Positions 23,827-31,232 of a stretch of DNA of 43,528 nucleotides are shown here, one piece after another. The DNA is taken from contig JAJFJS010000084.1 of the NCBI GenBank assembly GCA_021773815.1, positions 1 to 43,528 on the forward strand, given 5' to 3'. The stretch comes from Gammaproteobacteria bacterium. Its GTDB lineage: Bacteria; Pseudomonadota; Gammaproteobacteria; Steroidobacterales; GCA-2729495. The translations under genes and the position numbers were made by a program. Numbering within the stretch: the first letter of the stretch is position 1; each line of letters opens with the position of its first letter. Under the pieces are notes generated by a model. It was not told the origin of the DNA and did no database searches. It saw only the letters and a program-made list of their open reading frames with translations.

Positions 23827-24807
23827 TCAATCCGCCCGTTCCGCCGACAACGCACATTCCGGCAGCCCGGACGGGTTCATGTTGCGCCCGAACCCGATCG
23901 GCAACGGCAGGCCGTCAACGATGAAATCGATGGTGCCGCTCAGCAGGGAATCGAGCCAATACATGTCGACGCCCGGGTTATCGAACACCGACAGCATCGA
24001 CGGCGGAACCTCCGCCGGATACGCACACGCGACGGCATGGTCCATGCCCGCGACCATCGTGCCCGGCGCCGTCGTGACGATCTGCAAACGCGCCTTGCCC
24101 GGCCCGTCGCGCAGCATCTGCTCCGCCCGCGGCGCCAGCGCCGTCATGACCGGGGCCGTATCGATATCGCAGTAACCGGCCCGCCCGCGGGCACGGAGCC
24201 GCAGGCACGCGCGGGTCGCTTCGGCAGTTCGCTCACCGGGCGTAAACGACGGCGACCAGACGATATGCCGGTCATACAGGCCCGGCGCGCCGCCGTTGAT
24301 CATCAGACTGACGGCGGCGCCGGCGCCGTTGCCACCGATCACGCGGTCGCCCGGTGCGTAGGCCATGATGCCGCTGATCACAGCGGCGAAAGCCTCGTAG
24401 CGCCGGCGCACATCCCGTGCCGTCGGCAACCCTCCCACACGACCGGCGCCCGGCTGCACGCGGCCGTGTCCGGGCAGCAGCGGCAGGAACGACCGGTAAC
24501 CGCGCAACGCCAGCAGGTCGGCCAGTTCGAAAAACTGCTGCGGACAGGCCGTGATATCGTGCACGAGTACGACCGTGCCCCGGTAAGGAACGTCGGGACG
24601 CGGCTCGATCAATGCCGGTCGGCAGCCATCCTGCAGAACCGTCGCATCGAAACGCCCGAGCCAGTCGACCCACCGGGCATAGAATACGGCTGTCGCCTCC
24701 GCGCCGGACGGCGGCGGCGCAAACCGTGGTTCGATCGTCGAGCAGGAAACGACGAATCCGGTTACGATAAGTACGATAAACGGAACGGTCCGACCATTGA
24801 GCAACAT
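23827..24807 (-). CDS. Alpha/beta-hydrolase-like lipoprotein lacking the serine nucleophile
   Basis: A 326-residue lipoprotein from ATG 24807: a hydrophobic signal ending VTGFVVSC gives a lipobox with C22. The fold is that of an alpha/beta hydrolase: strand and oxyanion region GTVVLVHDITACPQQFFELA, then LLALRGYRSFLPLLPGHGR. At the nucleophile elbow GxSxG is replaced by G159-N-G-A-G163, with Gly where Ser belongs. A late VAGMDHAVA could supply the His region, and DTAPVMTAL the acid. Activity as a normal esterase is therefore doubtful; it may be a binding protein or use another residue. The upstream ATG at 24957 would overlap the divergent gene and spoil the signal peptide, so it was not chosen. 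Confidence 0.7.
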   Translation of the reverse strand: MLLNGRTVPFIVLIVTGFVVSCSTIEPRFAPPPSGAEATAVFYARWVDWLGRFDATVLQDGCRPALIEPRPDVPYRGTVVLVHDITACPQQFFELADLLALRGYRSFLPLLPGHGRVQPGAGRVGGLPTARDVRRRYEAFAAVISGIMAYAPGDRVIGGNGAGAAVSLMINGGAPGLYDRHIVWSPSFTPGERTAEATRACLRLRARGRAGYCDIDTAPVMTALAPRAEQMLRDGPGKARLQIVTTAPGTMVAGMDHAVACAYPAEVPPSMLSVFDNPGVDMYWLDSLLSGTIDFIVDGLPLPIGFGRNMNPSGLPECALSAERAD

Positions 24808-24828
24808 TGGTGAAGTGTAGCTGATCGA

Positions 24829-25530
24829 ATGAAAGCACGTAGTACCCTTTTCTTCCTGTGCCTGTTGCTCTGCGCCTGCGCGAGTCCCGAAAAAGACTGG
24901 CAGCTGGCGTCGCGCGACGACAGTCCGAACGCCTACCTCGAATTCCTCGCCAAACATCCGGACAGCGAGTTCGCCGATCAGGCGCGACTACGCATCAAGG
25001 AGCTGCAGGTCATTCGCGCGTGGGAACGCGCGGAGTTCAAGAACACGCTGGCCGCCTACCAGGCGTTTATCGAGAAATTCGCCGACAGCGAATACACGCC
25101 CAGGGCTCGCGAGCACATTGACGGCTTCCTGCGTGATGCGAGATGGGCAGAAATCCGCGACGGCGCCGATCGCGCCACGCTCGAGGCGTTCATCGCGAAG
25201 TATCCGGCGGCGCCGCAACTGGCCGAAGCGCAACTGGCGCTGAACACGATCATCGTGGCCGAGGCCGCGATGCAGCCCAAGGAACGGCCGGGGAAATTCC
25301 GGCTGCAGCTTGCCGCGTTTCGTTCCATCGCTGCGGCCGAGCTGGAATTGCGTCGACTGGTGGCGCTCGCGCCCGATGTACTGGCCGGACCCGTGCGCCT
25401 GGAGTCGCCGGAGCAGCACGGCGGCAACATGTTTTTGCTCAAGACCGTACCGATGTCCTGGCCGGAAGCCCGGGACGCGTGCGCTGCCCTCAAGCGGCTC
25501 GGCCAGGACTGCCTCGTGATCAATCGCTGA
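24829..25530 (+). CDS. SPOR-domain lipoprotein with tetratricopeptide-like repeats
   Basis: A 233-residue lipoprotein (signal MKARSTLFFLCLLLCAC, lipidated at C17). Residues 20-150 hold three BamD/YbgF-like helical repeats of the form AYxxFLxKxPxSxFxxxAxxRI, for example AYLEFLAKHPDSEFADQARL, AYQAFIEKFADSEYTPRARE and TLEAFIAKYPAAPQLAEAQ. The C-terminal about 78 residues (GKFRLQLAAFRSIAAAELEL onward) form a SPOR domain, which in other proteins binds denuded peptidoglycan at division sites. It is probably a peptidoglycan-interacting envelope protein. It diverges from the hydrolase-like lipoprotein gene, whose start is 21 bases away, and is followed 15 bases later by cardiolipin synthase, likely in the same operon. 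Confidence 0.85.
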   Translation: MKARSTLFFLCLLLCACASPEKDWQLASRDDSPNAYLEFLAKHPDSEFADQARLRIKELQVIRAWERAEFKNTLAAYQAFIEKFADSEYTPRAREHIDGFLRDARWAEIRDGADRATLEAFIAKYPAAPQLAEAQLALNTIIVAEAAMQPKERPGKFRLQLAAFRSIAAAELELRRLVALAPDVLAGPVRLESPEQHGGNMFLLKTVPMSWPEARDACAALKRLGQDCLVINR

Positions 25531-25545
25531 TCGACGGCAACCGAC

Positions 25546-26946
25546 GTGGACGACTGGACGCAACCGCTGATCCTGCTCGCCGCCGTCGTCGGGGTCACGG
25601 CAGGCATCTGGTCGGCCGGTCACGCACTGATCAATAAACGCGACCCGCGCGCGGCCTTCGGCTGGATGGCGATCTGCCTGTCGATCGCATATCTCGGCCC
25701 GCTGCTCTACATCCTGTTCGGCATCAATCGCATCAGCCGGCAGACAAGGCAGATCGGTGAATTTCCGGCATCGGCCTATTCGCGTGCCACGGCCGAATCG
25801 CAGTGCGAAACGGGCGCCGCCGCCCGAACCGAATTCGTCCGGATCTCGGACCGGGTCGTGCATCGGCCGATGGTCGGTGGCAACCTCGTGGCGACCTACT
25901 TCGACGCCGAACAGGCGTATGCCGACATGCTGGCGGCGATCAACGAAGCCGACCGCTGCATCTGCCTGGCCAGCTACATCTTTCGCAGTGATGCGACGGG
26001 CCGGCGGTTCGTCGCTGCGCTCAAGGCTGCTGTCGAGCGCGGCGTCACGGTCCATGTGCTCATCGACGGCGTCGGCGAACGATACTCCTGGCCGCCGATC
26101 ACGCGACTGCTGGCCCGCGCAGGCATCCGCCACGCACGGTTCATTCCGCTGCGCCTGCTGCCGCCGTCGCTGCACCTGAACCTGCGCAATCACCGCAAGC
26201 TGCTGATCGTCGACGGCCGAACGGGCTTCACCGGCGGGCTGAACATCGGTGACGGCCGCGGCAAGATGATCGATACGCACTTTCGCCTGACCGGCCCGAT
26301 CGTCATGCAACTCGAGCAGGTCTTTGCCGAGGACTGGCATTTCGCGACCGACGAATACATCACCACCTCGCCTCGCCGCGACGACGAACCCGCAGGTCCG
26401 GCCGCATGCCGGACGATCACCGACGGACCGGACGACGATATCGGCAAGCTCGCGCTCATTATCGAGGCGGCGATCTCGGCGGCCCGCAAGTCCGTACGTA
26501 TCATGACGCCGTATTTCCTGCCTCGCCTGGACATGATCGCGGCCCTGAAGTCGGCAGCGCTGCGCGGCGTGACCGTCGATATCGTTCTGCCGGCGCGGAG
26601 CAACCTGCGCTACGTCGACTGGGCGACGCGCAACCTGCTATGGGAAATACTCAAGTGGGATATCAACGTGTATTACCAGCCGCCGCCGTTCGCGCACTCG
26701 AAGCTGCTCATCATCGATGAGCAATATTCGCAGATCGGCTCGGCAAATATCGACCCACGCAGCCTGCGACTCAATTTCGAAATTGCCGTCGAGGTTCTCG
26801 ACAACGGGCTGGCGCTGCAACTCGCGCAGCATTTCGACGCGGTCGTCGGCCGTTCTGAGCGCGTCACGCTGCAGGACGTCGACGGGCGGAGCTTTCCGGC
26901 ACGGCTTCGCGACTCGATCGCCTGGCTGTTTTCACCGTATCTCTGA
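25546..26946 (+). CDS. cls: Cardiolipin synthase (ClsA-type)
   Basis: Inner-membrane phospholipase D family enzyme, 466 residues, that joins two phosphatidylglycerols (or a PG donor and acceptor) into cardiolipin. The start is GTG 25546. Two N-terminal membrane helices (about 7-25 and 38-60) fit ClsA, with KRDPRAAFGWM between them as in the family. Both HKD motifs are intact: H216-x-K218-x4-D223 in NHRKLLIVDGRTGFTGG, and H384-x-K386-x4-D391 in AHSKLLIIDEQYSQIGSANI. The C-terminal SPYL is typical. No key residue is missing. Confidence 0.93.
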   Translation: MDDWTQPLILLAAVVGVTAGIWSAGHALINKRDPRAAFGWMAICLSIAYLGPLLYILFGINRISRQTRQIGEFPASAYSRATAESQCETGAAARTEFVRISDRVVHRPMVGGNLVATYFDAEQAYADMLAAINEADRCICLASYIFRSDATGRRFVAALKAAVERGVTVHVLIDGVGERYSWPPITRLLARAGIRHARFIPLRLLPPSLHLNLRNHRKLLIVDGRTGFTGGLNIGDGRGKMIDTHFRLTGPIVMQLEQVFAEDWHFATDEYITTSPRRDDEPAGPAACRTITDGPDDDIGKLALIIEAAISAARKSVRIMTPYFLPRLDMIAALKSAALRGVTVDIVLPARSNLRYVDWATRNLLWEILKWDINVYYQPPPFAHSKLLIIDEQYSQIGSANIDPRSLRLNFEIAVEVLDNGLALQLAQHFDAVVGRSERVTLQDVDGRSFPARLRDSIAWLFSPYL

Positions 26947-26991
26947 CCGGTTAGGCTATGCACCGCATTGGCGGTTGGACGGACAACGGGC

Positions 26992-27642
26992 ATGAACGGA
27001 ATCGGCACAGACATCGCGGACCTGCGACGTGAGTACCAGATCGCACCGCTGCATCGCGCGGATCTCGATCCGGATCCGTTCGTGCAGTTCGATACGTGGT
27101 TCAAGGCGGCGCTGCGGGTCGAGGCGATGGACCCGAACGCGATGAGCATCGCGACCGTAGCCGCCGACGGGCAGCCGTCGATTCGCACGGTACTGCTCAA
27201 GTACTACGGCAGCGACGGCTTCGTCTTCTACACCAACCTGGGCAGCCGCAAGGCGCAGGAGATCGAGGCCAACGGCCAGGTCGCGCTGTTGTTTTACTGG
27301 CACGAGCTGCATCGCCAGATCAAGATCCACGGCCGTGCCGAACGCATCTCCGCCGCCGACACGCTGCACTACTTCATGCGTCGGCCGCGCGACAGCCAGA
27401 TCGGCGCCTGGGTCTCCCGACAGAGCAGCATTATTTCCTCGCGTGCGATGCTGGAAAACAAATTCGCCGAGATGAAACAGAAATTCCACGCAGGCGAGGT
27501 GCCGCTCCCGTCGTTCTGGGGCGGCTACCGGGTTATCCCGACCAGCATCGAATTCTGGCAGGGACGCGAGAATCGCCTGCATGACCGGTTCCTGTTTACA
27601 GCCGGCACCGGCGACTGGTCAGTGGCGCGGCTCGCCCCGTGA
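26992..27642 (+). CDS. pdxH: Pyridoxamine 5'-phosphate oxidase
   Basis: FMN-dependent cytosolic enzyme that oxidises pyridoxine or pyridoxamine 5'-phosphate to pyridoxal 5'-phosphate, the last step of vitamin B6 synthesis and salvage. The product has 216 residues, the usual length. Recognisable family segments are LRREYQIAPLHRADLDPDPF, AMSIATVAADGQPSIRTVLL, GFVFYTNLGSRKAQEI, ALLFYWHELHRQIKIHGRAE, RDSQIGAWVSRQSSIISSR and the C-terminal FWGGYRVIPTSIEFWQGREN-RLHDR, which bind FMN and substrate. ATG 26992 was chosen; an in-frame TTG at 26968 is possible. It is 45 bases downstream of cls and probably has its own promoter or follows in the operon. Confidence 0.95.
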   Translation: MNGIGTDIADLRREYQIAPLHRADLDPDPFVQFDTWFKAALRVEAMDPNAMSIATVAADGQPSIRTVLLKYYGSDGFVFYTNLGSRKAQEIEANGQVALLFYWHELHRQIKIHGRAERISAADTLHYFMRRPRDSQIGAWVSRQSSIISSRAMLENKFAEMKQKFHAGEVPLPSFWGGYRVIPTSIEFWQGRENRLHDRFLFTAGTGDWSVARLAP

Positions 27643-27714
27643 CGAAGCCGGGATGCCCGTTTCTCCTCTTATTTCATATGGTTATATGGCCAGTTCGTCC
27701 CTACTCCGCAACAC

Positions 27715-27742
27715 TTGCATATTTTTTCCGTGGCCGTATCGT
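27715..27742 (+). promoter_or_regulatory. Possible sigma-70 promoter for the cold-shock gene
   Basis: TTGCAT (27715-27720) and TATCGT (27737-27742) are 16 bases apart, in the most A/T-rich part of the 192-base gap before the cold-shock gene. Transcription from here would give a leader of about 85 bases, in line with the long leaders of cold-shock genes. Matches to consensus are partial. Confidence 0.3.
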
Positions 27743-27834
27743 AGAAGTGGTCCGCAACGCATGAAGGCGCAGAATAACCAATAAACCCGATCATCACTGC
27801 GCTCGCGACGGGAATTGCATGAGGAAAACAGAGT

Positions 27835-28041
27835 ATGGCGACTGGTACCGTCAAATGGTTTAACGAAGCCAAGGGATATGGTTTTATCGTGCCGGCCGAG
27901 GGGGGTGACGACGTATTCGTGCACTGCTCGGCTATCGAAGGCGAAGGCTTTAAGAAACTGGTCGAAGGACAGACCGTCACTTACGAAGTCGAGACAAGTC
28001 CGAAGGGACTCCAGGCCTCGAAAGTCATCACCAACAGTTAA
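27835..28041 (+). CDS. CspA-family cold-shock protein
   Basis: Single cold-shock domain, 68 residues, a cytosolic RNA chaperone that binds single-stranded nucleic acid. It begins [18 protein letters not shown], with RNP1 as KGYGFI and RNP2 as VFVHCSAI, and ends with the usual [21 protein letters not shown] lies about 10 bases before the ATG. The leader has no obvious long hairpin. It may respond to cold or growth phase, but family members differ and nothing in the sequence decides this. Confidence 0.95.
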   Translation: MATGTVKWFNEAKGYGFIVPAEGGDDVFVHCSAIEGEGFKKLVEGQTVTYEVETSPKGLQASKVITNS

Positions 28042-28105
28042 CCGGATTCCGGCCGAACGCAGTTCACGGAAACCGGCGCCCTGATGGCCTAGTCTCGGTC
28101 GGGAC

Positions 28106-28897
28106 ATGGCCAAAGGAAACTACCTGCGCGCACTGCGTCAGCTGATCCTGCTGACGATCCTGCTGGCCGTTGCGGTTGGCAGCTACCTGAGCCGGGCACG
28201 ATCGACGAGCTGGGAAGAACCGCTGTGGGTCACGCTCTACCCGATTGCCGCGGACGAGCGGCCCGTCACGCAGGAAACCGTCCGGGACCTGAGCAAAGAC
28301 AGGTTCGCCGACATCGAGGCATTCATGGAACGGGAAACCGGGCGCTACGGCGTCCCGATTGCGCGCCCGATCCGGATCGACGTCGGGCGTCCGGTCACCA
28401 GCCAGCCGCCGGCACCGCCCGACAGCCGGAACCCGATTCGCATCGCGCTGTGGAGCATCGGCCTCCGATGGTGGGCCTGGCGGTCGACCCGGGATCAGCC
28501 CGGCGCGACACCGGACATCCGGCTGTTTCTCGTCTACCACGACCCGGACCTGCGTCCGCAGGTGCCGCATTCGCTCGGCATGCGCGAAGGCCTGATTGGC
28601 ATTGTCCATGTCTTCGCCGACCGCCGGATGCGGCAACAGAACAACGTCGTCATCGCGCACGAAATGCTGCATACGCTCGGCGCGACCGACAAATACGCGC
28701 CCGACGACAACCAGCCGCTGTTTCCGATCGGCTATGCCGAACCCGATCGCGAACCGCGCTACCCGCAGGCGTCGGCGGAAATCATGGGTGGCCGCGTGCC
28801 GCTGTCCGCGACCGAGGCTGTCATCCCCGACAGCCTGCGCGAGGTGCGCGTCGGCCCGTATACCGCGCTCGAAATTCGCTGGATCGAATCGCTGTAA
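28106..28897 (+). CDS. Membrane-anchored putative zinc protease (HExxHxxGxxD)
   Basis: An uncharacterised 263-residue protein with one N-terminal membrane helix (LILLTILLAVAVGSYL, about 13-28) and the rest probably periplasmic. Residues 185-195 read HEMLHTLGATD, a metzincin-style zinc motif with H185, H189 and D195 as candidate ligands and E186 as catalytic base. A later Met in AEIMGG (about residue 230) could form the Met-turn. The central part has WSIGLRWWAW and FLVYHDP. I know of no named family that it clearly belongs to. The stop codon TAA overlaps the A-tract of the terminator serving the opposite strand. It is preceded by cspA at 64 bases. Confidence 0.7.
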   Translation: MAKGNYLRALRQLILLTILLAVAVGSYLSRARSTSWEEPLWVTLYPIAADERPVTQETVRDLSKDRFADIEAFMERETGRYGVPIARPIRIDVGRPVTSQPPAPPDSRNPIRIALWSIGLRWWAWRSTRDQPGATPDIRLFLVYHDPDLRPQVPHSLGMREGLIGIVHVFADRRMRQQNNVVIAHEMLHTLGATDKYAPDDNQPLFPIGYAEPDREPRYPQASAEIMGGRVPLSATEAVIPDSLREVRVGPYTALEIRWIESL

Positions 28898-28932
28898 AAA
28901 AAAGCCCGCCATGCTCGACAGAGCAGACGGGC
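28896..28932 (-). terminator. Intrinsic terminator of the minus-strand SDR/oxidoreductase operon
   Basis: GCCCG (28904-28908) pairs with CGGGC (28928-28932), with an inner TGCTC/GAGCA stem. The A-run 28896-28903 gives a U-tract on leftward transcripts. It lies 58 bases past the stop of the FAD oxidoreductase gene. Confidence 0.7.
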
Positions 28933-28990
28933 CAGTGGCTTCTGATTTATGTTTTCTTGGGTCGTAGGCCGTGGGGGTAGACTACGAATG

Positions 28991-30160
28991 TCAGGATAGT
29001 CCGGCCGATGGCTCATGGCGTGAGCCCGGCCGGAACCGCGCAATAAAACGCCGGTCGATCCGGTCCTTCCAGCGCCAGACCCAGCGACCCGAGGCGACCC
29101 ACGCACCGCGCACGGCGACAGCGCGCCGGTCGCCGGTCGAGATCAGCGCCAGGTAATGTTTCTGCGGCCGAAACGGCGCCGGCGCGTCGCCGGCCGCTAT
29201 GCTGCGCAGATTCCGGGCCAGCGCCGCGCCCTGCCGGACCGCAAACACGCCCGACTTCGGCCGGCGGTGGCCGTCGATCGTCGCCGCGTCACCGGTCACG
29301 AACACCGCCGGATCGGACACGCTCTGCAGCAAATCATTGACCAGCACGAAGCCATCCGCGTCGACGACCAGACCCGCGTCACCCGGCCACGACTGCGGTA
29401 CGGCCTGCGTAGCCCACAGCACCTCATCGACGTGGAGCCGACCGTCGACATCCGTTTCGACGACGCCGGTTTCGGCCGCCACGACGCGCGCCCCGAGGTG
29501 AACGTCGAAGCCGCGCCGCTGCAGTTCCGCCAGCAGTAAACGGCCGGCTCGGGGACTGTGTCCGACCAAAAGTTCACGCGCCGCCGAGATCAGCATCATT
29601 TCGACATGCTCCAGACCCTCGACGACGCGTAACCTGTGATCGATCGCCAGCGCGAGTTCGACACCGCTCGCCCCGCCACCGACGACGGCGACCCTGACGG
29701 GGCGATCCGGTTTCGCCCGCAACCGGCCGAGCAATGCCTCCCATTGCGGGATAAACCGGTGGATCGGCTTGACCGCGATGCCGATGCGGTCGGCGCCATG
29801 TATCGTCCCGGTTGCCGGCGCCGAACCAGCATTGATCGACAGCAGGTCGAAATGCAACGCCGGATGCTCGGCACACAGCACGCGCCGGCTATCGAGATCG
29901 ACGCCGCGAACCTCGTCATGAATCAGCCGCACGCCGGCGGCCGCGCATAACGGCGCCAGGTCGATATGCATGTCGCCACTCGCATAGTGACCGGCGATGA
30001 ATCCGGGCAGCATCCCGGAGTACGGCGTCATGACTTCCCGGCTGATCAGCGTCGTGCGCATCGCCGGCAGCGGCTGCGCGGCGAGGCTCTCGAGCACCTG
30101 CACGTGGCTGTGCCCGCCGCCGACGAGCACAAGGTCCCTGCTGGTTCGATTCGTCTCCAT
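28991..30160 (-). CDS. FAD-dependent pyridine nucleotide-disulfide oxidoreductase, SelD-associated type
   Basis: Two-dinucleotide-fold flavoprotein of 389 residues, related to NDH-2/sulfide:quinone reductases. It matches best the family found fused to or beside selenophosphate synthetase SelD (TIGR03169-like). The FAD-binding start is DLVLVGGGHSHVQVLESLAA, followed by the typical TLISREVMTPYSGMLPGFIA. The NAD(P)-binding site is VRVAVVGGGASGVELALAI, and the second FAD contact is DPAVFVTGDAATIDGHRRPK. No redox-active CxxC is seen. No selD is in the window. ATG 30160 was chosen; ATG 30172 would add four residues. It is 20 bases after the SDR gene, in one operon that ends at the terminator 28896-28932. 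Confidence 0.82.
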   Translation of the reverse strand: METNRTSRDLVLVGGGHSHVQVLESLAAQPLPAMRTTLISREVMTPYSGMLPGFIAGHYASGDMHIDLAPLCAAAGVRLIHDEVRGVDLDSRRVLCAEHPALHFDLLSINAGSAPATGTIHGADRIGIAVKPIHRFIPQWEALLGRLRAKPDRPVRVAVVGGGASGVELALAIDHRLRVVEGLEHVEMMLISAARELLVGHSPRAGRLLLAELQRRGFDVHLGARVVAAETGVVETDVDGRLHVDEVLWATQAVPQSWPGDAGLVVDADGFVLVNDLLQSVSDPAVFVTGDAATIDGHRRPKSGVFAVRQGAALARNLRSIAAGDAPAPFRPQKHYLALISTGDRRAVAVRGAWVASGRWVWRWKDRIDRRFIARFRPGSRHEPSAGLS

Positions 30161-30180
30161 GACCCGGCCCATGACCCGGG

Positions 30181-31194
30181 TCAGATCGACACCGGCTCGC
30201 CGGTCAGTTCCTCGGAAACGGCCCAGAGTTTGGCCGCCAGCGCCGCGTCCTGCATCTGCGCCGACGGCAGCAGCGGATTGCAGTCGGCAAAATAGTAGCC
30301 GCTGACGCCGGCCAGCGCCGGGCTGGTCGCGACATAGCATTGCGTCGCCGCCCCGGCCTCGACGGATTTCATGAACGTCCAGCCGATCAGTCTCGCCAGC
30401 ACCTGCTTCCACTCGGAAAAATGCCTGCCGAGGTTGGTCATGATGACGCCCGGATGCACGGCATTGGCCGTCACGCCGGTGCCCGCCAGGCGCCGCGCCA
30501 GTTCGAAGGCGAACAGGCCGTTGGCCAGCTTCGACTGCCCGTACATCCGGTTCGGATCGTAGTCGCGTTCGCCGGACAGGTTGTCGAACTCGATGCCCGC
30601 CTCCGGCGCCCACTGATGGCCGGAACTGCTGAGCATCACGATGCGCCCCGACCCGGCGGCCCGGACCTGCTCGATCAGCCCGGTCGCGAAAGCGAAATGC
30701 CCGAGATGATTAACGAAGAATTGTCGCTCGATGCCGTTGACCTGTTGTAGCTCCGGCAGAGCCATGATTCCGGCGTTACAGATCAGCATGTCGATCGCGG
30801 CGCCGGATTGTCGGATGCCTGCGACGCAGGCTGCCACCGACGCCAGATCGGATAATTCCAGAACTGCCGGAGTCGTGTTACCGGCCACGCTGCTGCACGC
30901 GGCCGCGGCCTTCGCGGCGGTGCGCGCGGTGCCGATGACATGCGCGCCACGCAGGGCCAGTACGCGCATCGTCTCGTAACCGAGACCGGAGTTGGCCCCG
31001 GTGACGACCGCCGTCTGGCCGCTCAGGTCGAGACTCGCGGTGACCTGTTCGGCCGTCGAGTCGGCACCAAACGAGCCGACGGGCACGCCCGGTGGCCGCG
31101 CCACGGGTTCGTCACCGCCGCAGGCCGGTATGGCCAGCGCCGGAAGCAGCGCCGTTCGTCCGATCAGTTGCCGGCGCGTTATCGGTTCTGTCAT
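30181..31194 (-). CDS. Short-chain dehydrogenase/reductase with Tat-type signal
   Basis: Classical short-chain dehydrogenase of 337 residues, NAD(P)H-dependent, close in layout to retinol-dehydrogenase/WWOX-type enzymes. It has TGANSGLG (65-72), ICNAGIM, the catalytic Ser in IVMLSSSGHQW and YGQSK. The N-terminus is unusual: MTEPITRRQLIGRTALLPAL, then AIPACGG. This is a twin-arginine motif with a short hydrophobic region and possible lipobox at C25, so the folded enzyme with its cofactor may be exported. GGAGGG precedes ATG 31194; the 168-base upstream extension of the frame is not credible. It diverges from uup and precedes the FAD oxidoreductase. Confidence 0.85.
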   Translation of the reverse strand: MTEPITRRQLIGRTALLPALAIPACGGDEPVARPPGVPVGSFGADSTAEQVTASLDLSGQTAVVTGANSGLGYETMRVLALRGAHVIGTARTAAKAAAACSSVAGNTTPAVLELSDLASVAACVAGIRQSGAAIDMLICNAGIMALPELQQVNGIERQFFVNHLGHFAFATGLIEQVRAAGSGRIVMLSSSGHQWAPEAGIEFDNLSGERDYDPNRMYGQSKLANGLFAFELARRLAGTGVTANAVHPGVIMTNLGRHFSEWKQVLARLIGWTFMKSVEAGAATQCYVATSPALAGVSGYYFADCNPLLPSAQMQDAALAAKLWAVSEELTGEPVSI

Positions 31195-31232
31195 GTGACT
31201 CCCTCCTGCAGAACAAAGTAGCATACCCGCCC

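Noticed and set aside
24988-26340. 450-codon minus-strand frame over the SPOR and cls genes
   Set aside because: Antisense to two well-supported genes, no motif.
28896-28932. Terminator for the plus-strand protease-like gene
   Set aside because: Same orientation argument: the U-tract is on the minus strand and suits the oxidoreductase operon.
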